Shown piece after piece: positions 6,422 through 14,236 of a stretch of DNA of 16,616 nt (position 1 is its first letter; each line of letters opens with the position of its first letter). This stretch comes from Myxococcales bacterium (GTDB lineage Bacteria > Myxococcota > Myxococcia > Myxococcales > Anaeromyxobacteraceae). The stretch is taken from contig JAJYHA010000371.1 in assembly GCA_021784995.1 (NCBI GenBank), positions 1-16,616 on the forward strand. The letters run 5' to 3'. The notes under the pieces were generated by a model. The model was not told the origin of the DNA and did not search any database. It was given only the letters and a program-made list of their open reading frames with translations. A program made the translations under genes and the position numbers.

Positions 6422-7722
6422 CGCTTCCTTCCTTTCGACGGCGCCGCCGGCCGGCGCGCGGGCTGCCGGCTCCGCGCGGCGGCCGGCGAGGCGACGAGCG
6501 TGAGCAGGTGCCCCATCTTGTCCCGCTTCGTGGCCAGGTAGGCGCGGTTGCGCGGGTTGGGCGCCGTCTCGATGGGGACCCGCTGCGCGACCTGCAGGCC
6601 GTACCCCTCGAGCCCGACGATCTTCTTCGGGTTGTTCGTGAGGAGCCGCATGCGACGGACACCGAGATCCCGGAGGATCTGCGCGCCGATGCCGTAGTCG
6701 CGCAGGTCCGGCTTGAAGCCGAGCTTCACGTTGGCCTCGGCGGTGTCGAAGCCCTGGTCCTGCAGGTTGTAGGCCTTCAGCTTGTTGACGAGCCCGATGC
6801 CGCGGCCCTCCTGGTCGAGGTAGACGAGGACGCCCTTCCCCGCCGCCGCGATCTGCCGGAGCGCGGCCTGCAGCTGGGCGCCGCAGTCACAGCGCTGGCT
6901 CGAGAAGACGTCGCCGGTGAGGCACTTCGAGTGCATGCGCACCAGCACCGCGTCGTCGTCCTTCCACGTCCCCCGCACCAGCGCCACGTGCTGGCACGCA
7001 TCGACGTCGTTCTCGTAGGCGACCGCCGTGAAGAGGCCGTGAGCCGTGGGCAGCGGCGCCTGGGCGGCGCGGCGGACCAGCGTGTCCTTCATCATCCGAT
7101 AGGCGATGAGATCGGCCACCGAGACGATGAGCAGGTCGAAGGCCTTGGCGAGCTTCTCCAGGTCGGGCATCCGCGACATGGTGCCGTCGTCGCTCATCAC
7201 CTCGCAGATGACCGCGGCCGGCTTGAGGCCGGCGAGCCGCGCCAGGTCGACCGAGCCCTCCGTCTGGCCGGCGCGCACGAGCACGCCCCCCTGGCGGGCG
7301 CGCAGGGGGAAGACGTGGCCGGGCCGCGCCAGATCCTCTGGCCGGGCGTCGTCCCGCACGGCGGTGCGGACGGTGTGCGCGCGGTCGCGGGCGCTGATGC
7401 CGGTGGTGACGCCCTTGGCGGCCTCGACGCTGACCGTGAACGCGGTCCCGAAGTTGGAGGTGTTGGCGTTCTCCTCCACCATGAGCGGGAGGCGCAGCTG
7501 CCGGACCTTCTCCTCCGTCAGCGCGAGGCAGACCAGCCCTCGGCCGTACCTCGCCATGAAGTTGATCGCCTCGGGGGTGACCTTCTCCGCCGCGATGCAG
7601 AGGTCGCCCTCGTTCTCCCGGTCCTCGTCGTCGACGAGGATCACCATCTTGCCGCGCCGGATCCGGTCGATGGCGGCCTCGATGCGCGCCACCGCGTGCT
7701 CGGCGTGTGACCGCTCTCTCAT
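6418..7722 (-). CDS. ribBA: bifunctional 3,4-dihydroxy-2-butanone 4-phosphate synthase / GTP cyclohydrolase II
   Basis: This 434-residue fusion carries out both entry reactions of riboflavin synthesis: ribulose 5-phosphate to the four-carbon unit (RibB, residues 1-212) and GTP ring opening (RibA, about 218-412). The RibB part shows [10 protein letters not shown] at 31-40, [11 protein letters not shown] at 104-114, [10 protein letters not shown] at 133-142 and [10 protein letters not shown] at 173-182. The segment that usually reads G-H-T-E-A is GQTEG, so Q153 replaces the metal-binding His; the codon is CAG at 7266-7264. The RibA part has zinc ligands C267, C278 and C280 in [16 protein letters not shown], then [11 protein letters not shown] at 301-311 and LTNNPKK at 361-367. 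Residues 412-434 form a strongly basic tail. The ATG shares ATGA with the ribE stop; the longer in-frame extension lies inside ribE and was rejected. Confidence 0.96.
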   Translation of the reverse strand: MRERSHAEHAVARIEAAIDRIRRGKMVILVDDEDRENEGDLCIAAEKVTPEAINFMARYGRGLVCLALTEEKVRQLRLPLMVEENANTSNFGTAFTVSVEAAKGVTTGISARDRAHTVRTAVRDDARPEDLARPGHVFPLRARQGGVLVRAGQTEGSVDLARLAGLKPAAVICEVMSDDGTMSRMPDLEKLAKAFDLLIVSVADLIAYRMMKDTLVRRAAQAPLPTAHGLFTAVAYENDVDACQHVALVRGTWKDDDAVLVRMHSKCLTGDVFSSQRCDCGAQLQAALRQIAAAGKGVLVYLDQEGRGIGLVNKLKAYNLQDQGFDTAEANVKLGFKPDLRDYGIGAQILRDLGVRRMRLLTNNPKKIVGLEGYGLQVAQRVPIETAPNPRNRAYLATKRDKMGHLLTLVASPAAARSRQPARRPAAPSKGRKR

Positions 7723-8375
7723 GCCGCTCCCCCGCCGTAGCCCCAGCGCGCCAGGGCCGCACCGTCGAGCCCGGCCGGGGCGGCGCCCACCTCGACCAGG
7801 CGGGCCACGTGACGTGCGACCACGTCGGCCTCCAGATTGACGAGCGTGCCCGGCCCGGCCGCGCCGAGCGTGGTGCGGGCGAGCGTCTCCGGGATGAGCG
7901 CCAGCTCGAACCGGTCCCGCAGCGCGCGCGCCACCGTGAGCGACACGCCGTCCACGGCCACCGACCCCTTCTCCGCCACCAGCGCGGCGACGGCGGCGGG
8001 GAGCGCCACCGTCAGGCGTGCGCCCTGCCCCTCCGGCACGCGCGCGAGCACCGCCGCCACCGCGTCCACGTGGCCGGCCACGATGTGACCGCCCAGCCGG
8101 TCGCCCAGCGCCAGCGCGCGCTCCAGGTTGACGGTCGTCCCCGGCCGCCATGACCCGATGGTGGTACGAGAGAGGGTCTCGGGAACGGCGTCGAACGAGA
8201 CCAGGCCGCCTCCCCGCTCAGCCACCGTGAGGCAGCACCCGGAGCAGGCGATGCTCTCGCCCAGGCGCAGCGCGTCCACCTCGAGGAGGCGCGGGCGCAA
8301 GGTGAGACGAACGCCCCCCTGCCGAGGGGCGACGCGCTCGACCGTTCCCATGTCCGAGACGAGTCCCGTGAACAT
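7719..8375 (-). CDS. ribE: riboflavin synthase, alpha subunit
   Basis: RibE dismutates two molecules of 6,7-dimethyl-8-ribityllumazine to riboflavin plus the pyrimidine that RibH reuses. The 218-residue protein is two tandem lumazine-binding barrels. The first (1-97) begins with the signature MFTGLV and contains SGCCLTV at 45-51 with the conserved cysteine C48. The second (98-195) contains the barrel-junction motif [10 protein letters not shown] at 95-104 with H102, [13 protein letters not shown] at 136-148, and [11 protein letters not shown] at 161-171. The last 20 residues are Gly/Ala-rich and not conserved. The symbol ribE is used for the alpha subunit; some genomes call it ribC. It follows ribD after a 60-bp gap and shares four bases with ribBA. 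Confidence 0.96.
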   Translation of the reverse strand: MFTGLVSDMGTVERVAPRQGGVRLTLRPRLLEVDALRLGESIACSGCCLTVAERGGGLVSFDAVPETLSRTTIGSWRPGTTVNLERALALGDRLGGHIVAGHVDAVAAVLARVPEGQGARLTVALPAAVAALVAEKGSVAVDGVSLTVARALRDRFELALIPETLARTTLGAAGPGTLVNLEADVVARHVARLVEVGAAPAGLDGAALARWGYGGGAA

Positions 8376-8386
8376 CCGCGCGGCGA

Positions 8387-8416
8387 ATCCTAGCCCCAGA
8401 TCGTCAGCTTGACCAA
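8387..8416 (-). promoter_or_regulatory. weak candidate promoter with an overlapping dyad in the ribD-ribE gap
   Basis: On the minus strand, TTGGTC (8416-8411) and TAGGAT (8392-8387) are 18 bp apart and lie just ahead of the ribE ATG. The -10-like element matches four of six consensus positions, but the -35-like element is poor. A small perfect dyad, GCTTG-AC-CAAGC at 8407-8418, overlaps the -35-like element and has the form of a short operator half-site pair. No FMN riboswitch signature is present in the gap. The evidence is weak and may be chance. Confidence 0.22.
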
Positions 8417-8435
8417 GCCCTTCCGTGGCGACGAC

Positions 8436-9599
8436 CTATCTCCGGCGGCGCCGCCGGACACGAGCGAAGAGCGGCCGTCCCTTGATCACGAGGTCGTCGC
8501 CCACCCTGCGCACCTCGACGCCCGAGAGGGTGAGCGCGTCGGCCATCCGCGCCGGCGCCGCGGTGTCGAGCCAGGGCGTGCCGCCCCCCAGGATCTTGGG
8601 CGCCACGTAGAGCACGATCTCCTCCACCGCGCCGGCGGCCAGGAAGGAGGCGTGGGTGGCGGCTCCCCCCTCGACGAGGAGGTGCGTGATGCCCCTCAGC
8701 CCGAGGCGCCGGAGCAGATCGATCACGTCGACCCGCGGCCCGGCGCCGCGACCGCCGCGCGTGGCCCGGCAGCGGAGGATCTCCACGCCCGGCCGCGCCG
8801 CGCGCCCCTCCACGGCGGTCGCCAGCAGGGTCGGCGCGCTCGAGCGGGGGCGGAGCACGCGGAGGCGGTCCGGGAGCGCGACGCCCCCGGTGTCGAGCAC
8901 CACCCGCACCGCGTCACGACCCCGCCCCGCGGGGAGGCGTGTCGTCAGGAGCGGATCGTCGATCCGCGCCGTCCCGGCGCCGACGAGCACGGCGTCGACG
9001 CGATCGCGCAGGCGGTGGACCTCGGCCCGGGCCGCCGGCCCGGTGACCCAGCGCGCGTCCCCTCCCGGCGCCGCGATCCGGCCGTCGAGCGTGACGGCGG
9101 CCTTCAGGGTGACGAAGGGCCGTCCGGTCCTGATGAAGTGGAACCAGGGCGCGTTCACGGCGTCGCAGACCTCCCGCAGGACGCCGGTGGCGACCTCGAC
9201 GCCGGCGCGCCGGAGCCGCGCGACGCCGCGCCCGTTCACCACCGGGTTCGGGTCGCGCGATCCGACGAAGACCCGGCGCACGCCGCCCTCCAGGATGGCG
9301 ATGCTGCAGGGCGGAGTCTTGCCCCAGTGATCGCACGGCTCGAGCGTCGTGTAGAGATCCGCGCCCCGCGCGGCGCTCCCCGCCGCCCGCAGCGCCACCA
9401 CCTCGGCGTGCGGTCCCCCCGCGTGCGCGTGGTGTCCCCGCCCCACCACGCGCCCCTCCCTCACCACCACCGCCCCGACGGCAGGGTTGGGATGGGTGCG
9501 GCCCACGCCCTGCGCCGCCTCGGCCACCGCGAGGCGCATGAAGCGCTCCGCGGCGGCGGCGTCCACGGTCCGACGGGGACGCGGGCCGTGCCGGGTCAT
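8436..9599 (-). CDS. ribD: bifunctional diaminohydroxyphosphoribosylaminopyrimidine deaminase / 5-amino-6-(5-phosphoribosylamino)uracil reductase
   Basis: RibD deaminates the GTP-derived pyrimidine and then reduces the ribosyl side chain with NADPH. The 387-residue protein has the normal two-domain layout. The deaminase domain (15-150) has GRTHPNPAVGAVVV at 33-46, zinc ligand H64 with proton shuttle E66 in HAEVVAL, and zinc ligands C89 and C98 in EPCDHWGKTPPC. The reductase domain (160-375) shows PFVTLKAAVTLDGRIA at 161-176, DAVLVGAGTARIDDPLLTTR at 202-221, and a late LLVEGGAATHASFL segment. The C-terminus ends in six consecutive arginines encoded by a perfect 18-bp palindrome, which is unusual. 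Start: ATG with GGAAG five bases upstream. It is the first rib gene and follows nrdR by 39 bp. Confidence 0.96.
   Translation of the reverse strand: MTRHGPRPRRTVDAAAAERFMRLAVAEAAQGVGRTHPNPAVGAVVVREGRVVGRGHHAHAGGPHAEVVALRAAGSAARGADLYTTLEPCDHWGKTPPCSIAILEGGVRRVFVGSRDPNPVVNGRGVARLRRAGVEVATGVLREVCDAVNAPWFHFIRTGRPFVTLKAAVTLDGRIAAPGGDARWVTGPAARAEVHRLRDRVDAVLVGAGTARIDDPLLTTRLPAGRGRDAVRVVLDTGGVALPDRLRVLRPRSSAPTLLATAVEGRAARPGVEILRCRATRGGRGAGPRVDVIDLLRRLGLRGITHLLVEGGAATHASFLAAGAVEEIVLYVAPKILGGGTPWLDTAAPARMADALTLSGVEVRRVGDDLVIKGRPLFARVRRRRRR
8441..8458. repeat. perfect 18-bp GC palindrome covering the last codons of ribD
   Basis: Bases 8441-8458 equal their own reverse complement over all 18 positions, with CGGCGGCGCCGCCG at the core. 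In the transcript this can fold as a seven-pair stem with a GCGC loop ending three bases before the TAG stop codon (8438-8436). No T-run follows, so it is not a standard intrinsic terminator. It may act as an mRNA-stabilising or pausing hairpin between ribD and ribE, or be a chance product of repeated CGG/CGC arginine codons. Confidence 0.6.
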
Positions 9600-9638
9600 C
9601 GGGCTTCCACCTGGACCGGCGAGGTCACGGGCCCTCCC

Positions 9639-10100
9639 TCACTTCCCTTCGCGCCGCGCGAGGACCTCGAGCTCGCTCATGAACTCGCCCACGTCGGCGA
9701 AGGCGCGGTAGACCGACGCGAAGCGCACGTAGGCCACCGCGTCGAGGGCGCGCAGGCGCTCCATGACCGCCTCCCCCACCACGTGGCTCGCCACCTCGCG
9801 CTCCCCCATCTCCTGCACCCGCCGCTCCACCGTCGAGACCAGGTCGTCGATCTGCTCGCGCGAGATCGGCCGCTTCTGGCACGCGCGCAGCAGCCCCTCC
9901 AGGATCTTCCGCCGATCGAACGGCTCGCGCCGGCCGTCCTTCTTCACGACGTGCGGCAGGACGTCCTCGATGCGCTCGTAGGTCGTGAAGCGCCGGCCGC
10001 AGCCCAGGCACTCGCGCCGGCGCCGCGTGATCTGGCCCTCCTGCGCCTCTCGCGAGTCGACGACCCTATCCTCGAGGTGGGCACAGTAGGGGCAGCGCAT
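9639..10100 (-). CDS. nrdR: NrdR transcriptional repressor of ribonucleotide reductase genes
   Basis: NrdR senses ATP/dATP and represses ribonucleotide reductase operons by binding paired NrdR boxes. The 153-residue protein begins with a zinc ribbon, with ligands C3, C6, C31 and C34 (MRCPYC, then [14 protein letters not shown]), which binds DNA. It continues with an ATP-cone domain at about 49-139 ([20 protein letters not shown] at 51-70, [34 protein letters not shown]). Length and residue pattern are typical. The glyA-nrdR-ribD neighbourhood is widely conserved. No ribonucleotide reductase gene is in the window, so its targets lie elsewhere. Its ATG lacks a visible Shine-Dalgarno sequence and lies directly after GC-rich self-complementary sequence (10101-10125). 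Confidence 0.96.
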   Translation of the reverse strand: MRCPYCAHLEDRVVDSREAQEGQITRRRRECLGCGRRFTTYERIEDVLPHVVKKDGRREPFDRRKILEGLLRACQKRPISREQIDDLVSTVERRVQEMGEREVASHVVGEAVMERLRALDAVAYVRFASVYRAFADVGEFMSELEVLARREGK

Positions 10101-10125
10101 GGCGGGCGCCCGCGGGCGGGCCCGC
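10101..10125 (-). other. nested GC palindromes over the nrdR translation start region
   Basis: The 28-bp gap between the glyA stop and the nrdR ATG is almost wholly self-complementary. GCGGGCGCCCGC at 10102-10113 is a perfect 12-bp palindrome, and GCGGGC / GCCCGC arms recur at 10112-10117 and 10120-10125, so alternative pairings are possible. No purine-rich ribosome binding site is seen before the ATG. The structure could limit nrdR translation or make it depend on ribosomes finishing glyA. Confidence 0.45.
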
Positions 10126-10128
10126 AGC

Positions 10129-11382
10129 CTAGAACATCCCCTGGTACATCGGGAAGTGCTGGCAGAGCTCCCGCACCTCGCCGCGGATGCGGGTCAGGGC
10201 CGCGTCGTTCCCGGGGTCGTCCAGGACGCGCCCGATGAGCGCCGCCACCAGCGTCATCTCGCGGGCGCCCATGCCCCGCGTCGTGAGGGCCGGCGTGCCG
10301 ATGCGGATCCCGGAGGTGGTCATCGGCTTCTCCGGATCCCAGGGGATCATGTTCTTGTTGACGGTGATCCCCGCCTTCCCGAGCGCCTCCTCGGCCACCT
10401 TGCCGGTCAGCCTCTTGGGGCGGAGGTCCACCAGCATGAGGTGGTTGTCGGTGCCGCCCGAGACCAGGCGAAGGCCGGAGCGGACCAGCCCCTCCGCCAG
10501 CACCTGCGCGTTCTCGAGGATGCGGCGCTGGTACTCCTTGAACTCGGGGCGGAGCGCCTCGCCGAAGGCGACCGCCTTGGCGGCGATGACGTGCTCGAGC
10601 GGCCCGCCCTGGATGCCGGGGAAGATCTGCGAGTTGAGCGCCCTGGCGTGCGCCTGCCGCGCCAGGATCATGCCGCCCCGCGGCCCGCGCAGCGTCTTGT
10701 GCGTGGTCGTCGTCACGATGTCGGCGTGCGGCACCGGCGAGGGGTGCAGCCCGACCGCGACCAGGCCGGCGATGTGCGCCATGTCCACCACCACCGCGGC
10801 GCCGACCGAGCGCGCGATCTCGGCGAACCGGTCGAAGTGGAGCGTGCGCGGGTAGGCGCTCGCGCCCACGACCAGGACCTTCGGGCGGTGCTCGCGCGCG
10901 AGCCGCGCCACCTCGTCCATGTCGATCGTCTCGTCCGACTGCCGCAGGCCGTAGGGGACGATCTGGTAGAGCCTGCCCGAGAAGTTCACCGGCGAGCCGT
11001 GGGTCAGGTGCCCGCCGAAGTTCAGGCTCATGGCGAGCAGCGTCGACCCGGGCGGCGCCAGCGCGAAGTAGGCCGCCATGTTGGCCTGCGATCCGGAGTG
11101 CGGCTGCACGTTGGCGTGGTCGGCGCCGAAGAGCTCGCGCGCCCGGTCGATGGCGAGCTGCTCGACCTGGTCCACCACCTCGCACCCGCCGTAGTACCGC
11201 TTGCCCGGGTACCCCTCGGCGTACTTGTTGGTCAGGGTGGACCCCAGCGCCTCCAGCACCGCCGGCGACACGAAGTTCTCGCTGGCGATGAGCTCCAGGC
11301 CCTCCGCCTGCCGGCGCGTCTCCTCCCGGATGAGCCGGTGGACCTCGGGATCGGCCACCGCGAGCGGCTGTCTGGACATCAT
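10129..11382 (-). CDS. glyA: serine hydroxymethyltransferase
   Basis: GlyA is a PLP enzyme that interconverts serine and glycine while charging tetrahydrofolate with a one-carbon unit. The protein is 417 residues, the usual bacterial length. Seen: [21 protein letters not shown] at 28-48, [18 protein letters not shown] at 51-68, [10 protein letters not shown] at 92-101, D200 and H203 in [11 protein letters not shown], and the PLP lysine K229 in [14 protein letters not shown] at 224-237. [24 protein letters not shown] at 342-365 marks the C-terminal domain. Three closely spaced ATGs exist (11388, 11382, 11379); 11382 was chosen because GGGG lies seven bases upstream. The ATG at 11388 overlaps the rpiB stop as ATGA and is a fair alternative. 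Normal in every key residue. Confidence 0.96.
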   Translation of the reverse strand: MMSRQPLAVADPEVHRLIREETRRQAEGLELIASENFVSPAVLEALGSTLTNKYAEGYPGKRYYGGCEVVDQVEQLAIDRARELFGADHANVQPHSGSQANMAAYFALAPPGSTLLAMSLNFGGHLTHGSPVNFSGRLYQIVPYGLRQSDETIDMDEVARLAREHRPKVLVVGASAYPRTLHFDRFAEIARSVGAAVVVDMAHIAGLVAVGLHPSPVPHADIVTTTTHKTLRGPRGGMILARQAHARALNSQIFPGIQGGPLEHVIAAKAVAFGEALRPEFKEYQRRILENAQVLAEGLVRSGLRLVSGGTDNHLMLVDLRPKRLTGKVAEEALGKAGITVNKNMIPWDPEKPMTTSGIRIGTPALTTRGMGAREMTLVAALIGRVLDDPGNDAALTRIRGEVRELCQHFPMYQGMF

Positions 11383-11384
11383 GG

Positions 11385-11831
11385 TCATTCCCCTTCCATC
11401 CCCGAGATCTTGTCGATGCGCCGCTGGTGGCGACCGCCCTCGAAGGGCTGCGCGAGGAAGGCGGCCACGATGGCGGCGCCCAGGCCGAGCCCGACCGTGC
11501 GCTCGCCCAGGCAGAGCACGTTGGCGTCGTTGTGCGCACGCGCCATCCGGGCGTCGTACTCGGTGCCGCAGTGCGCGGCCCGGATGCCGTTCACCTTGTT
11601 GGCGGAGATCGACATGCCGATCCCGGTGCCGCACACCAGGATCCCGAAGCGGGCCCGCCCCGCGGCCAGCGCCTCGGCCACCTGGCGCGCGTAGTCCGGG
11701 TAGTCCACGCTGTCGCCCGAGAAGGGCCCCAGGTCCTCGACCTCGAACCCGCTCTCGCGCGCGACGCGCACCGCCTCCGCGCCGAGCCGGAGCCCGGCGT
11801 GGTCCGATCCCGCGACGATCCGCTCGCCCAT
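11385..11831 (-). CDS. rpiB: ribose 5-phosphate isomerase B
   Basis: RpiB interconverts ribose 5-phosphate and ribulose 5-phosphate; the latter is the substrate of the RibB half of RibBA further along the cluster. The 148-residue protein has the LacAB/RpiB fold signatures: GSDHAG at 8-13 (D10, H11), [16 protein letters not shown] at 33-48, [25 protein letters not shown] at 64-88 with catalytic C68, and [16 protein letters not shown] at 99-114 with H100. R134 and R138 near the C-terminus correspond to phosphate-contacting arginines of the family. Start: ATG 11 bases after the fabF stop. An in-frame extension upstream runs inside fabF and is Arg/Ala-rich, so it was rejected. Confidence 0.95.
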   Translation of the reverse strand: MGERIVAGSDHAGLRLGAEAVRVARESGFEVEDLGPFSGDSVDYPDYARQVAEALAAGRARFGILVCGTGIGMSISANKVNGIRAAHCGTEYDARMARAHNDANVLCLGERTVGLGLGAAIVAAFLAQPFEGGRHQRRIDKISGMEGE

Positions 11832-11842
11832 GGCCGCCCTCG

Positions 11843-13084
11843 CTACACCCGCTTCAGGCAGACGACGGCGTTCGTCCCGCCGAAGCCGAAGCTGTTCGAC
11901 AGGACGGCGTCGACGCGCTGCTCCCGCGCGGCGTTCGGCACCACGTCCAGATCGCACTCGGGGTCCTGCTCGTCGACGTTGACGGTCGGCGGGAGCACGC
12001 CGGTGGTGAGCGCGAGGACGCTGAACACCGCCTCGACCCCACCGGCCGCGCCCAGGAGGTGCCCGGTCATCGACTTGGTCGAGGAGACGGCCAGCCCGCG
12101 CCGCGCGTGCTCGCCGAAGACCTTCTTGATGGCCTGGCACTCGGCGATGTCGCCCTGCGGCGTGGAGGTGCCGTGCGTGTTGACGTAGCCCACCTGCTCG
12201 GGCGCGAGGCCCGCGTCGCGAAGCGCCATGCGCATCGCTCGCTGCCCGCCCTCGCCCTCCGGCGCGGGCGCCGTGATGTGGTTCGCGTCGGCGGTGGCGC
12301 CGTATCCGGCCAGCTCGCAGTAGACGCGCGCCCCGCGGCGGCGAGCGTGCTCGTACTCCTCCAGCACCAGGATGCCCGCCCCCTCACCGGCCACGAAGCC
12401 GTCGCGGCCCCGGTCGAAGGGTCGGCTCGCCTTCTCCGGGGCGTCGTTGCGCTCCGAGAGGGCGCGCGCGGCGCAGAACCCGCCGATGCCGAGCGGCGTG
12501 ATGGTCGCCTCGGCCCCGCCGGCGACGATCACGTCGGCCATGTCGCGCTCGATGAGCATCATCGCGTCGCCGAGCGAGTGGTTGCCGGTCGCGCACGCCG
12601 AGACGGGCGAGTAGTTCGGCCCCTTCATGCCGTACTTCATGCTGACCTGCCCGGGGGCCAGGTTCACGATGAGCGACGGGATGAAGAAGGGCGAGATCTT
12701 GCGGACGCCCCGCTCGAGCAGGACGCTGTGGACCTCCTCGATGGTGGCGAGCCCGCCCAGCCCGGCGCCGATCACGACGCCGACGCGCTCCGGGGCCTCG
12801 CGGCCCATGTCCAGCCCGGCGTCGCCGACCGCCATGTCGCTCGCGGCCATGGCGAAGTGGATGAAGCGGTCGTTCCTGCGCACCTCCCGCCTCTCCATGT
12901 ACCGCTCGGCCTCGAAGCCCTTCACCTCGCCGGCGATGCGGGTGGGGAAGGTCGATGCGTCGAACTGCGTGATGGGGCCGATGCCGCTCTTGCCGGCCAC
13001 GATCCCGCGCCAGGTCTCCTCCACCCCGATCCCGACGGGGCAGACGATCCCCAGCCCGGTGACGACCACGCGCCGTCTCGACAT
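11843..13084 (-). CDS. fabF: beta-ketoacyl-[acyl-carrier-protein] synthase II
   Basis: FabF condenses malonyl-ACP with a growing acyl-ACP in the elongation cycle of fatty-acid synthesis. The 413-residue thiolase-fold protein shows the KAS I/II triad: C164 in SACATG, H304 in [10 protein letters not shown] and H342 in [15 protein letters not shown], plus K337. It opens with [15 protein letters not shown] at 4-18 and ends with [11 protein letters not shown] at 396-406. The start is the ATG with GGAG six bases upstream; a start ten codons earlier is possible but lacks such a site. It follows acpP by 115 bp, a gap that holds a perfect 10-bp hairpin. Nothing unusual in the active site. Confidence 0.96.
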   Translation of the reverse strand: MSRRRVVVTGLGIVCPVGIGVEETWRGIVAGKSGIGPITQFDASTFPTRIAGEVKGFEAERYMERREVRRNDRFIHFAMAASDMAVGDAGLDMGREAPERVGVVIGAGLGGLATIEEVHSVLLERGVRKISPFFIPSLIVNLAPGQVSMKYGMKGPNYSPVSACATGNHSLGDAMMLIERDMADVIVAGGAEATITPLGIGGFCAARALSERNDAPEKASRPFDRGRDGFVAGEGAGILVLEEYEHARRRGARVYCELAGYGATADANHITAPAPEGEGGQRAMRMALRDAGLAPEQVGYVNTHGTSTPQGDIAECQAIKKVFGEHARRGLAVSSTKSMTGHLLGAAGGVEAVFSVLALTTGVLPPTVNVDEQDPECDLDVVPNAAREQRVDAVLSNSFGFGGTNAVVCLKRV

Positions 13085-13131
13085 GATGCGCTCCTCTCCT
13101 CCCGTGCCACGCACGAGGCAGGGGCGCGACC

Positions 13132-13158
13132 CCGCCCCGGCCGTCCGCGCCGGGGCGG
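13132..13158 (-). other. perfect 10-bp GC stem-loop between acpP and fabF
   Basis: CCGCCCCGGC at 13132-13141 is exactly complementary to GCCGGGGCGG at 13149-13158, leaving a seven-base loop. It sits in the middle of the 115-bp gap between the acpP stop and the fabF start. No T-run follows in the minus-strand direction, so it does not match a standard intrinsic terminator. It could instead be a processing or stability element that keeps acpP mRNA more abundant than fabF mRNA, or a factor-assisted terminator. The remainder of the gap holds only the fabF ribosome binding site. Confidence 0.6.
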
Positions 13159-13199
13159 CGCGGCCGCTCCTCGCTGCCCGATCCGCCGCCGTCCGGCGA

Positions 13200-13442
13200 C
13201 TACTTCTTGTGCGTGTTGATGTAGTTCACCGCGTCCTGGACGGTCTTGATGTTCTCCGCCTCCTCGTCCGGGATCTCGACCTCGAACTCCTCCTCCATCG
13301 CCATCACCAGCTCGACGATGTCGAGCGAGTCGGCGCCGAGGTCCTCGATGAAGCTGGAGGTGATCTTGATCTCCTCCTCGGACACGCCCAGCTGCTCGGC
13401 GATGATGCCCTTCACCTTCGCCTCAACGTTCGTTGCCGTCAC
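13200..13442 (-). CDS. acpP: acyl carrier protein
   Basis: AcpP carries acyl intermediates of fatty-acid synthesis on a phosphopantetheine arm. The 80-residue acidic four-helix protein has the attachment serine S39 in [19 protein letters not shown] (35-53). The N-terminal [17 protein letters not shown] at 9-25 and C-terminal TVQDAVNYI at 67-75 match the family. It starts at a GTG with a strong AAGGAGG about six bases upstream; no ATG lies at a sensible place. It lies 43 bp after fabG. ACP is usually among the most abundant proteins in the cell, so the strong ribosome binding site and the downstream hairpin fit a need for more AcpP than FabF. Confidence 0.97.
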   Translation of the reverse strand: MTATNVEAKVKGIIAEQLGVSEEEIKITSSFIEDLGADSLDIVELVMAMEEEFEVEIPDEEAENIKTVQDAVNYINTHKK

Positions 13443-13485
13443 GGTGCTCCTCCTTGCAGCTCGGGGTTGTCGCCGGGGAATCCGG

Positions 13486-14235
13486 CTACATGTACATGCC
13501 GCCGTTGACGCGGACCACCTCTCCGGTCACGTACGACGCCTCGTCGCTCGCCAGGAACGCGACGACGTTCGCCACCTCGTCCGCGCTGCCGAGCCTCGCC
13601 AGCGGGATCGTCTCCAGCATCTTGCTCCGGGCCTCTCCGGGCAGGCCCGCCGTCATGTCGGTGTCGATGAAGCCGGGCGCGACCGCGTTGACGCGGATGC
13701 CGCGGCTGGCCAGCTCCCGGGCGACCGACTTCGTGAGCCCGATGAGGCCCGCCTTCGTGGCCGAGTAGGCGGCCTGGCCCGCGTTCCCCATCTCCCCCAC
13801 CACGCTCGTCAGGTTCACGATGGCGCCGGCGCGCTGCTTCATCATCGGCCGGGCGGCCGCGCGGATGAGGTGGAAGGCGCCCGAGAGGTTCACGTCGAGC
13901 TGCCGGCGCCAGTCGGCGTCCTTGAGCCGCATCACGAGCTGGTCGAGCGCGATCCCGGCGTTGTTGACGAGGACGTGGAGCCCCCCCGCGGCGCCCACCA
14001 CCTCGTCCACGGCCGTCGCGCAGGCGGCCGGATCGGAGACGTCGAACCGGAGCAGCTTCACCTCCGGGGCGCCGGCCCTCTCGCAGGCGGCGGCCGCCTC
14101 CTGCGCGGCCGCCTCGTTGCCCGCGTAGTTGACGACCACACGCGCCCCGCCGCGGGCCAGCGCCACGGCGACGGCGCGGCCGATGCCACGCGACCCGCCC
14201 GTGACGAGCGCCACCTTGCCGCCGAAGTCGAACAT
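13486..14235 (-). CDS. fabG: 3-oxoacyl-[acyl-carrier-protein] reductase
   Basis: FabG reduces beta-ketoacyl-ACP with NADPH. The 249-residue short-chain dehydrogenase shows the cofactor loop [11 protein letters not shown] at 12-22, VLVNNAGI at 88-95, the catalytic residues N116, S144, Y157 and K161 ([22 protein letters not shown]), and [14 protein letters not shown] at 182-195. It ends in NGGMYM, the usual FabG C-terminus. The ATG at 14235 is preferred, with GGAAGG nine bases upstream; a GTG three codons earlier sits too close to that site. Its start is separated from the fabD stop by one base, so the pair is tightly coupled. Confidence 0.96.
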   Translation of the reverse strand: MFDFGGKVALVTGGSRGIGRAVAVALARGGARVVVNYAGNEAAAQEAAAACERAGAPEVKLLRFDVSDPAACATAVDEVVGAAGGLHVLVNNAGIALDQLVMRLKDADWRRQLDVNLSGAFHLIRAAARPMMKQRAGAIVNLTSVVGEMGNAGQAAYSATKAGLIGLTKSVARELASRGIRVNAVAPGFIDTDMTAGLPGEARSKMLETIPLARLGSADEVANVVAFLASDEASYVTGEVVRVNGGMYM

Positions 14236-14236
14236 G

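Noticed and set aside
5153..6541. Long plus-strand open frame opposite the M17-like gene, nusB and ribH
   Set aside because: It spans several real minus-strand genes, has low-complexity composition and no recognisable domain.
7723..8151. N-terminal extension of RibBA by about 143 codons
   Set aside because: The extension lies inside ribE in another frame and is Arg/Gly/Ala-rich; the ATG at 7722 overlaps the ribE stop as ATGA and starts at the normal family position.
8376..8435. FMN riboswitch ahead of rib genes
   Set aside because: The gap is 60 bp, too short for the aptamer, and the conserved FMN-box sequences are not seen here or ahead of ribD.
11383..11400. Glycine riboswitch ahead of glyA
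   Set aside because: rpiB ends directly at the glyA start, leaving no leader for an aptamer.
10099..11694. Plus-strand 531-codon frame opposite glyA
   Set aside because: Antisense to a fully conserved serine hydroxymethyltransferase; composition is that of a shadow frame.
13132..13158. Intrinsic terminator after acpP
   Set aside because: The stem is strong but is not followed by a T-run in the direction of transcription; reported only as a hairpin.
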